DNA of 64,000 nt from positions 85,854 to 149,853 of the forward strand of contig PXUB01000001.1 of NCBI GenBank assembly GCA_003009755.1, in the 5' to 3' direction. This document shows positions 57,035-64,000 of the stretch, one piece after another; the stretch's first letter is position 1, and each line of letters starts with the position of its first letter. The notes beneath the pieces were generated by a model. It ran no database searches. It saw only the letters and a list, made by a program, of their open reading frames with translations, and was not told where the DNA came from. The DNA is from Thermoplasmatales archaeon SW_10_69_26. Lineage in GTDB: Archaea; Thermoplasmatota; SW-10-69-26. Made by a program: the position numbers and the translations under genes.

Positions 57035-58846
57035 ATGTTCGATCGGGTGCTCGTCGCCAACCGGGGCGAGATCGCCGCGCGCGTCATCCGCACCTGCCAC
57101 GATCTTGGGATCGGCACGGTCGCGGTTCACGCCAGCGACGATCGGGCCCAGCCGCACGTCCGCCTGGCCGATCGGGCCGTCGACCTCGGCTCCGCGGGGC
57201 CCCAGGGCACCTATCTGTCGGGGCCTCGGCTGGTCGAGGCCGCCGTCGAGGAGGGCTGCGATGCCGTGCACCCGGGGTACGGGTTCCTCAGCGAGGACGC
57301 CTCGTTCGCGCGTCGCGTCGAGGAGGCCGGTCTGACGTGGGTCGGTCCGCCGCCGATCGCGTTGGAGAGCCTGGGCGACAAGGCGCGGGCGCTGAAGCTG
57401 GCCGAGGACCTGGGTGTCCCGACGACGCCCGGCAGCGACGGGTCGGTCGCCAGCGCCGAGGAGGCCCGCGAGGTGATCGCGGAGATCGGCACGCCCTCCG
57501 TGTTGAAGGCCGTGCACGGGGGCGGCGGCATGGGGATGCGGCAGGTCGACAGCCTGGACGAGGTGGAGACGGCCTTCGAGGAGGCCCGCCAGCAGGCCGA
57601 GGGCGCCTTCGGCTCGCCCGAGCTGCTCGTCGAGCGCTGGTGGGACGACCCCCGCCACCTGGAGGTGCAGATCGCCTTCGACCGCGAGGGCAACGGCGTG
57701 CACGTGTTCGAGCGCGAGTGCTCGGTGCAGCGCCGCCGCCAGAAGCTGTTGGAGGAGGCGCCGGCGCCCTGCGTGGACGAGGACCTGCGCGAGGAGATCA
57801 CCGGGTACGCCTTGGATCTGTGCGAGGCGGCCGAGGTCCACGCGCTGGCGACCGTCGAGTTCCTCTCCACCGACGAGGGGCCCGTGTTCAACGAGGTGAA
57901 CCCGCGCCTGCAGGTCGAGCACACCGTCACCGAGGAGATCACCGGCTACGATCTCGTCGCGTGGCAGCTGCGGTTGGCGGCCGGCGAGCCGCTGGTGGCC
58001 ACCCAGGACGAGATCACCCTCGAGGGGCACAGCATCCAGGCCCGCGTCAACGTCGAGGACCCGCTGGCCGGGTTCAAGCCGGCGCCGGGCCCGGTGACGC
58101 ACACCCACGTCCCCCAGGGCGAGGGCCTGCGCGTCGACCACGCGCTCGTGCCCGGCGGCGAGGTGGCCCCGCACTACGACAGCCTCGTCGCCAAGGTGAT
58201 CACCCACGGCGGGGACCGCGGGCAGGCGATCTATCGCCTGCGCGGCGGGTTGGCCGACCTGCGGGTCGGCTCGCGCCCGACGACGGCCGGGTTCCTGCGC
58301 TTCGTGCTCGACACCGACGAGGTCCGACGAGGCGAGATGGACACCGGGATCGTGGACGAGGCGCTCGTCGACGACTACCGGGCGATCGTGCATGCAGCGA
58401 TGGCTCGCCTCGTCGACGGCGTCACGAGCGGCGACCACGGCGAGGTGCGGCTGGACGGCCACGAGGCCGACTGGCAGCGCAAGGACGGCCAGGTGTTCGT
58501 CGCCGGCGAGGCCGTCGAGCCCAACGGCCAGCGGCTGGACCGCGCCCGCGTGCAGCTCGACGGCTACGTCTTCGAGGGGGAGGCCGCGCCCACGATCGCG
58601 CTCGAGACCGGTGCCGCGGCCCAGGACGAGGTCGACGTCGAGAGCCCGATCCCGGGCACGGTGGCCCAGATCCCCGTCGCACCCGGCGAGGACGTGCCGG
58701 AGGGCACGACGCTCGTCGTCGTGGAGGCGATGAAGATGAAGAACGAGATCGGCGCGCCGCGCGATGGGACGGTCGAGTCCGTCGAGGTCGCCGTCGACGA
58801 GGACGTCGACCAGGGCCAGGCGTTGGTGCGCCTGGACACGGAGTGA
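57035..58846 (+). CDS. Biotin carboxylase with C-terminal biotinyl (BCCP) domain
   Basis: VLVANRGEIAARVIRTCHDLGIGTVAVH, VHPGYGFLSED, VECSVQRRRQKL-like block, EVNPRLQVEHTVTE, VVVEAMKMKNEI. Confidence 0.96.
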   Translation: MFDRVLVANRGEIAARVIRTCHDLGIGTVAVHASDDRAQPHVRLADRAVDLGSAGPQGTYLSGPRLVEAAVEEGCDAVHPGYGFLSEDASFARRVEEAGLTWVGPPPIALESLGDKARALKLAEDLGVPTTPGSDGSVASAEEAREVIAEIGTPSVLKAVHGGGGMGMRQVDSLDEVETAFEEARQQAEGAFGSPELLVERWWDDPRHLEVQIAFDREGNGVHVFERECSVQRRRQKLLEEAPAPCVDEDLREEITGYALDLCEAAEVHALATVEFLSTDEGPVFNEVNPRLQVEHTVTEEITGYDLVAWQLRLAAGEPLVATQDEITLEGHSIQARVNVEDPLAGFKPAPGPVTHTHVPQGEGLRVDHALVPGGEVAPHYDSLVAKVITHGGDRGQAIYRLRGGLADLRVGSRPTTAGFLRFVLDTDEVRRGEMDTGIVDEALVDDYRAIVHAAMARLVDGVTSGDHGEVRLDGHEADWQRKDGQVFVAGEAVEPNGQRLDRARVQLDGYVFEGEAAPTIALETGAAAQDEVDVESPIPGTVAQIPVAPGEDVPEGTTLVVVEAMKMKNEIGAPRDGTVESVEVAVDEDVDQGQALVRLDTE

Positions 58847-58911
58847 GGCTGGACCGTCCCTCAAACGACCGATCGCGAACCCTCAAGAGCAGCCCCGATC
58901 ATGCTTGCACC

Positions 58912-60567
58912 ATGGTCGCGAGCGAACGCGCGCTGATCGTGGGACCCGCGGTCCTGGCCGTCGCGACCGGCCTGGCCATCTTCGCCGCGGGAGCGAGCCT
59001 GGAGGCGGGACCCACCTCCGGGGACGACCCCGAGGGAGCCGTGATGGCCGAGCCCCGCGAGGGCGACCGCGGCGTTCTCGCGCCGCTGGGTGGCGACGAG
59101 GGCGAGACCACCGAGCGCGAGCTGGGCTGGAACAGCACCACGGTCCAGCTTCCGACCGGCGAGGAGCGTGAACTGCCCGCGCTCCTCACCTGGAACACGC
59201 GAACCGAGGAGGAGCAAAGCGACGTCCGCGGCGACGTGCAGGAGCGGACTACGCGGACGTACGGCCACGCCTTCGCCGACCTGCCCGGCACCGCGTCGGC
59301 CCGCGTGACCGAGGTCACGCACCGAGACACCTACGACGAGGGCTACGCGATCCACGAGAACCGGCGCACCGACCTCGAGGTCCGCGAGGAGTGCAACCCG
59401 CACCTGGCGCCCCGCCTCGTCGACCGCGCGCCCGACGAGGCCGAACAAGCCCTCGCCGACTGCCTGAGGAACCGCGTGGAGCGCCACGACGAGGCAACCA
59501 GCCTCTCCCTCGCAACGACCAGCGAGTGGAGCACCTCGGAGGAACACGGTGACGTCTGGACGGCCAACGCGAGCCTCGTCTACGACAACCGCACGGGCGA
59601 GCGCGTCGAGCTCAACGTCTCCGTGACGACGAGCCCCGAGGTCTCCCTGCCGCTGGAGGTCGCCACCCACCGGCGCCTGCTCGACGAGGGCGAGACCGAC
59701 GGCCCGGGCGGACTCGAGCTCGTCGAGTGGGAGGCCGGCGGGGACGCGCTCGAGCGCGATCACGATCCTCTCGGGACCGGCCCCGAGATCGCCACGGTCG
59801 CCTGGGACGGCCAGGGTCCCACCGAGGGCCGGTTCGGCACGTACCCGATCGCCGATGCTCGGGAGGCGGTGGAGCGCACCGACGAGGGCGAGGCGTTCTT
59901 CGAGGACGCCGACGAGACGCTCGTCGAGTCGGCTCGCTTCGTGGAGAACCGGGAAAGCGTGGGCGGCGCTGCGATCCCGACGGGCTCGTCCAGCGGCGCC
60001 AGCTGCCAGGCGCGCGAGGACCCCACGCCTCGGGCGCCCGGGCAGGCCGACGAGCTGTCGTGGCGGCTGTCGTGGGCGAGCGCCGACAGCGGCGAGCTCT
60101 CGGCGTTCGTCGACGCGCCGCGCGCCTCGCAAGACAACCCGACCGACCGCTCGCTGCCGCTCGAGGAGACCCGAGCCCACCGCAGCGAGGACCGGTCCCA
60201 GTTCTTCGAGTTCACATCGTCCCTCGAGGGCCCGGCCCTCGACGAGCTGTGGGCCCAGCGCTCGCTGGCCGACGCCTTCACCGACGAGGGGGTCCACGTG
60301 ATGGAAGCCGGCATCTCGCACGCCTACGACCGCGAGCCCGAGATGACCGGCCACGTGGGCCGCGCGAGCTGCTGGACGAGCAGCGACGGGACGCGGACGA
60401 CGCAGGAAGTCCTCGTCGGCTTCGCCGACGGCACCGCGACCAGGGTCTCGCAGTCGTTCTCCGAGCAGCACCACGAGGGCAACGGCCTCGTCGACCAGCC
60501 GTTCCACGACGACGGGGAGCCGCCGACGCGCGGCCAGCCGTGGCCGAGCTGGCTATCCGAGGGCTAA
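58912..60567 (+). CDS. Large hypothetical secreted/membrane-anchored acidic protein
   Basis: N-terminal hydrophobic segment ALIVGPAVLAVATGLAIFAAGA; long acidic ORF; start chosen at 58912 within a longer ORF. Confidence 0.6.
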   Translation: MVASERALIVGPAVLAVATGLAIFAAGASLEAGPTSGDDPEGAVMAEPREGDRGVLAPLGGDEGETTERELGWNSTTVQLPTGEERELPALLTWNTRTEEEQSDVRGDVQERTTRTYGHAFADLPGTASARVTEVTHRDTYDEGYAIHENRRTDLEVREECNPHLAPRLVDRAPDEAEQALADCLRNRVERHDEATSLSLATTSEWSTSEEHGDVWTANASLVYDNRTGERVELNVSVTTSPEVSLPLEVATHRRLLDEGETDGPGGLELVEWEAGGDALERDHDPLGTGPEIATVAWDGQGPTEGRFGTYPIADAREAVERTDEGEAFFEDADETLVESARFVENRESVGGAAIPTGSSSGASCQAREDPTPRAPGQADELSWRLSWASADSGELSAFVDAPRASQDNPTDRSLPLEETRAHRSEDRSQFFEFTSSLEGPALDELWAQRSLADAFTDEGVHVMEAGISHAYDREPEMTGHVGRASCWTSSDGTRTTQEVLVGFADGTATRVSQSFSEQHHEGNGLVDQPFHDDGEPPTRGQPWPSWLSEG

Positions 60568-60572
60568 CCGTC

Positions 60573-60983
60573 TCAGTCCGAGGCCGAGTCCGGCGAGCGG
60601 ACCTCGTTGCGGTAGTCCCAGGTCTCGCAGTCGTAGGCTCGGAAGTCGTCGGGGTCGGCCGTCACGACCTCGGTGCCCATCAACTGGGCCCTCGCGGCGA
60701 TCTGCGTGTCGGCCCACCCCTGGAAGCTTCCCTCCTGCAGGCCCTGGCGGCCGAGACGAGCGGCCTCGAGGATGTTCTCGCGGACGAGCGGGGCGAGTTC
60801 GAAGCTGCGTTCGATGTCGGCGAGCCCGGCGACGGGATCCTTCATCCCGGCCAGGTACTCGATCGCGGCCTGCGCGGGCACCACGAGCCGCTCGGGTCCG
60901 TCCGCGAGGACGTGGAGGGCCGCCTGGGCCGCGTCCTCACCCTGCTGGAGGTCCACCAGGAAGGTCATGTCAAGAATCGCCAT
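60573..60983 (-). CDS. vapC: PIN domain toxin (VapC-like)
   Basis: MAILDMTFLVDLQQG, WADTQIAARAQLMGTEVVTADPDDF. Confidence 0.85.
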   Translation of the reverse strand: MAILDMTFLVDLQQGEDAAQAALHVLADGPERLVVPAQAAIEYLAGMKDPVAGLADIERSFELAPLVRENILEAARLGRQGLQEGSFQGWADTQIAARAQLMGTEVVTADPDDFRAYDCETWDYRNEVRSPDSASD

Positions 60984-61236
60984 GTCGTTCCTCCCACCGT
61001 TCGATCGCCTTCTCCCGGTCCGCCTCGTCCATCCGCTCGATCGCCTCGAGGTGCTCCTCGTAGCTGAGCGCGCGCTCGCGCTGGGATCGCGTGCGGACGA
61101 AGTGCATCGGGTCCTTGCGGCTGGATCGGGCCTCCTCGATCAGGCGGAGAACGACGTCGCTGTCGCTCTCGCCCTCCTGTTTCTCCTCGCGGAGGGCCTC
61201 GAAGGCCGGGTCGGACAGCGAGACCGGCTTCACCAT
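60970..61236 (-). CDS. vapB: Antitoxin, VapB-like
   Basis: MVKPVSLSDPAFEALREEKQEGESDSDVVLRLIEEA; overlaps vapC start by 14 nt. Confidence 0.75.
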   Translation of the reverse strand: MVKPVSLSDPAFEALREEKQEGESDSDVVLRLIEEARSSRKDPMHFVRTRSQRERALSYEEHLEAIERMDEADREKAIERWEERHGDS

Positions 61237-61724
61237 ATACACCCATATACGCACCCAGGTGTATATGGTTTGGGTCGATGGGCGCGCGTCGACAACCCGC
61301 GAGGGTTGGTTTCCTCGGGCTCCGCGAAGGGCGTGAGCTCCTCGGTGTAGGCGACGTCGTACAGCAGACGCTCGAACCCCGCGAGCACGGGGTCGAGCGC
61401 GGCGTCCGCGAGCCGCCGGAGGTGGTTCTCCAGCGTCGACCAGGTCACGTCCACGCGCCAGGCCAGCTGGTTCTTGTTCAGGCCCGGGCAACGATGGAGC
61501 GTGTCGACGATCGCCGCCCGAAGCGAGTGCTCGAGCAGCTCGCGTTGGAGGGGGTCGAGATCTTCGGCGTCCAGCGTCCACCCTCCTCGACCACGCGAAG
61601 ACGTCCTGGTGGCGGCGAAAGGTGTGTCAAAAAGCGAACCGAGGGTTGGTAGGCAAGAGACGAGGGGGTCGAGGCTGGCCCTCGCGCTTGTGAACAGGCT
61701 GCCGAGGGGAGGTATACCCGTCAC
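61230..61724 (-). CDS. Winged-helix regulator-like protein
   Basis: LRAAIVDTLHRCPGLNKNQLAWRVDVTWSTLENHLRRLADAAL. Confidence 0.5.
   Translation of the reverse strand: MTGIPPLGSLFTSARASLDPLVSCLPTLGSLFDTPFAATRTSSRGRGGWTLDAEDLDPLQRELLEHSLRAAIVDTLHRCPGLNKNQLAWRVDVTWSTLENHLRRLADAALDPVLAGFERLLYDVAYTEELTPFAEPEETNPRGLSTRAHRPKPYTPGCVYGCIW
61232..61269. promoter_or_regulatory. Perfect 12-bp inverted repeat over the vapB start/promoter, likely operator
   Basis: ACCATATACACC ..14 nt.. GGTGTATATGGT. Confidence 0.6.
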
Positions 61725-63009
61725 CCGACGCCATCAACACCGACCGTGCCGGTCACGCCGTCGGTGGCCCACGCCGCCGTCGCCGCGAACGGTTCAGCGT
61801 AACGCAACTGGTCGCAGTCGTTGTAGGGCTCGGCACAGGAAGGCGCCCAGGCGTGGCGTTTGTGCACGTACGAGACGTGCGGTCGCCCCTCTTGATCGAG
61901 GGCGAGGCTGGTCTGGAAGCCAGCCCACGTGCCTTCACGATCGATCTCCTGACTGTGCCAACCATCGGCCAGCTCCACAGCGTACACAGGCAACGCCGGC
62001 TCGGTCGGATCGTCCGGGAAGAACGGATCAATAGTCGTCGTGTACACGACGTGCGGCCGATCGTGCGCATCCACCACGATGTCCAAACTGAACCCCACAT
62101 CCCCACCGGCACGCGGAGGGACGAGCTCGCTGCCATCCTGCGCGACCTCCCGCGAGACCTCCACCCCCTCCGAGCTGCGCTGCGTGTACACGATGCCCTG
62201 GTCGTTATTGCACACCCAATGCACCGTCCCGCCCGTGTCCGTGGCGAGCGCATGATCGCGGCACTCCTCCGTCTTCTCCACCTGCCACGTCCCGTCAAGG
62301 GTGCGATGGGCGTACGTGCTGGCCGTGTTGTGACGAGTCCAGACCGCGTGGACGTGACCCTCAGGCCCAACCGCCATATCCAACCAGCCCAAGCCTTGGG
62401 TCGTGATCGACTCGAAGGCCCACTCCCCGGCGGTCAGATCGTAGGCACCGTGCTTGACGACATCGGGGGAGCCGACATCGACGAGGATGACGTGCAGGGT
62501 CTCCCCGTCCGGGCCGAAGGCGATGCGGGGGTTGGACCCGTCGGTGGGGACGTCAATCCGGCTCCAGGCCTCCTCGTCCGGGTCGAAGACCTCCAGGCGG
62601 GTGTCGGCGTTGTTCATCCAGACGACCCACCCCTGACCGTCCGGGCCGAGCGCGAAGTCGTCGACGAAGGCGGTGTCGTGGTCGGCGGGATGGTCATGCC
62701 AACCGGCTTCGTCGCGGATCTTGAGCCCGATGCGGGCCCGCGGCTCATCGTCGTGGGCCACCCACACGCGTCCTTCGTCGTCGACGGCGGTCTCGGTGTT
62801 GATCGAGGCGCCCTCCTCGTCCAACGTCTCGGTCCGCCAGGCACCCCACGGAGGATCGGTCAAGCCCGGCAGCGTGACATCGTCACCGGTGCTGGGCAGA
62901 GGCTGAGCCTCAGCGGTCGGCGTAAGCGGGCCCCACAACGCGGTGAGTATGACCACCGCGAGGGCCACGATGAATAGCGACCCCGACCTCCGGCGAAGCC
63001 GATCCACGT
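61721..63009 (-). CDS. Secreted beta-propeller/sialidase-like repeat protein
   Basis: TM/signal SLFIVALAVVILTALWG; repeated DExGRVWVAHDDEPR, GPDGQGWVVW, GPEGHVHAVWT, DAHDRPHVVYT, DQEGRPHVSYV; start chosen at GTG 63009. Confidence 0.7.
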
Positions 63010-63234
63010 GAACGATGCTCGTCCGGGACCGCTTCAACCTTTCCCCGTTGCGATCGGTCCTCAGAACAAGGAGTCTGTCACGTGGGCCCCCGGTAGCGAT
63101 GACTCGATTTACTACACCGTGGTCGTGGAAACGCAAACGGATGTCGATGTCGGCTACGAGGTAACCTTCTCGACCGACTGCAAGGAGCCACAGCGATCGT
63201 CAACGAGCTTCGGGAACACCTACAAGGTGGCCTC

Positions 63235-64000
63235 ATGACGAAGCGTTCCACCCCGCCGCGCAACGAGCAAACCTTGAAGAACCCGCCAACAGACAACACA
63301 CCCGTGCGGAGGCACACCGCTGGGCCCACCCTACCCATCGCCCTCGTCCTCACCGCCAGCGCCGTGGCGGGGCTGATGCTCGCCTTAGGCCCCACCGCCA
63401 GCGCCTCCCAATTCGACGACCTCGGCACCAACGACCCCACCGACATCGAAGGCGTCGACGACGCCCCCTGGCGAGCCTGGGACGTCAGCGAACTCCCCTA
63501 CGCGTGGTCGTACGGTCGAACTGACATCGCTACCGGCCCGAACGGCGAACCCTATGTGACCTGGGAGAGGACAGACATCTCCCTCGCCTACCCGGATGAT
63601 GGTTCAGAACCCGGAGCCAACTTCGCCGTGACGACGATCACAGATACCAGCAGATCCGCCCCTGGTGGCATCGCAGTCCGAAACGATGGTCAGGTCTGGG
63701 TCACCTACCAAGCTCAGAACGTCGAGGATGGCTTCGACGAGATCTACGTGAAAACCGCGACGGACCCCGGCGGTGAGTGGACCCGATATCGTCTAGCTGA
63801 GAAGGGATGGAACCCCCGGATAGGATTAGATGACGCCGGCGTCCTCCACGTCGTTTACGAGGGAGATAACCGAGTCCTCCACCACGCAACATTCTCCGAG
63901 GGCGAGGGGTGGTTAGACGAAACGATCACCACCGTGGATCCCAGCGGCGCACGCGATCTTCGGATAGCCGTCGACCACGGGAGACTGCACGTCGTGTGGG
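63235..64000 (+). CDS. Secreted beta-propeller-like repeat protein, paralogue of the 61721..63009 gene; truncated by window end
   Basis: Read from sequence: MTKRSTPPRNEQTLKN..LPIALVLTASAVAGLMLALGPTASAS; GPNGEPYVTWE, VRNDGQVWVTYQ, DDAGVLHVVYEG; open to the edge. Confidence 0.7.
   Translation, partial: MTKRSTPPRNEQTLKNPPTDNTPVRRHTAGPTLPIALVLTASAVAGLMLALGPTASASQFDDLGTNDPTDIEGVDDAPWRAWDVSELPYAWSYGRTDIATGPNGEPYVTWERTDISLAYPDDGSEPGANFAVTTITDTSRSAPGGIAVRNDGQVWVTYQAQNVEDGFDEIYVKTATDPGGEWTRYRLAEKGWNPRIGLDDAGVLHVVYEGDNRVLHHATFSEGEGWLDETITTVDPSGARDLRIAVDHGRLHVVW

Noticed and set aside
56926-58911. N-terminal extension of the 1213-aa ORF 56926..60567
   Set aside because: Out-of-frame overlap of the biotin carboxylase gene; the genuine protein most likely starts at 58912 with a hydrophobic N-terminus
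56846-60507. Minus-strand ORFs 56846..58864 and 58861..60507
   Set aside because: Antisense to the biotin carboxylase and the large secreted protein

Overview
High-GC window (AT-richer from about 29.2 to 35.8 kb). It looks archaeal: adjacent Nop5 and fibrillarin-like genes, a tRNA-Tyr with an anticodon-loop intron, and secreted proteins with C-terminal hydrophobic anchors. Many proteins are strongly acidic; a halophilic or high-GC Thermoplasmatota-like lineage is possible but is inference only. The backbone carries housekeeping genes (icd-like fragment, purF, purK, class-2 pyrD, nop5/flpA, PLP trans-sulfuration enzyme, ogt-like, SMR pump). Three things stand out. (1) At 45.5-58.8 kb a single 3247-aa ORF has the domain order FMN enoyl reductase-like / KS / AT / KS-like / ACP / ACP / KR / DH / PPTase. 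It sits next to an acyl-CoA carboxylase carboxyltransferase and a divergent biotin carboxylase-BCCP gene, so it could be a self-contained PUFA-synthase/type I FAS-like system in an archaeon. Both ACPs have Thr where Ser is expected. (2) At about 28.6-37.1 kb an integrated element abuts tRNA-Glu(CTC). It has a (frameshifted) tyrosine integrase, an HUH-type Rep, an MTase/PD-(D/E)XK pair, three unknown proteins and a Zn-finger regulator. Copies of a 14-bp tRNA-Glu 3' core lie at 21.8, 28.3, 28.4, 28.6 and 28.7 kb and flank a roughly 105-bp dispersed repeat. (3) Palindromic, hairpin-rich tandem arrays built from pieces of the neighbouring tRNA lie beside tRNA-Tyr and tRNA-Ser(TGA), and a similar gene-end duplication lies beside the PLP enzyme gene. 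All calls come from reading the sequence and supplied ORFs; no searches were run.
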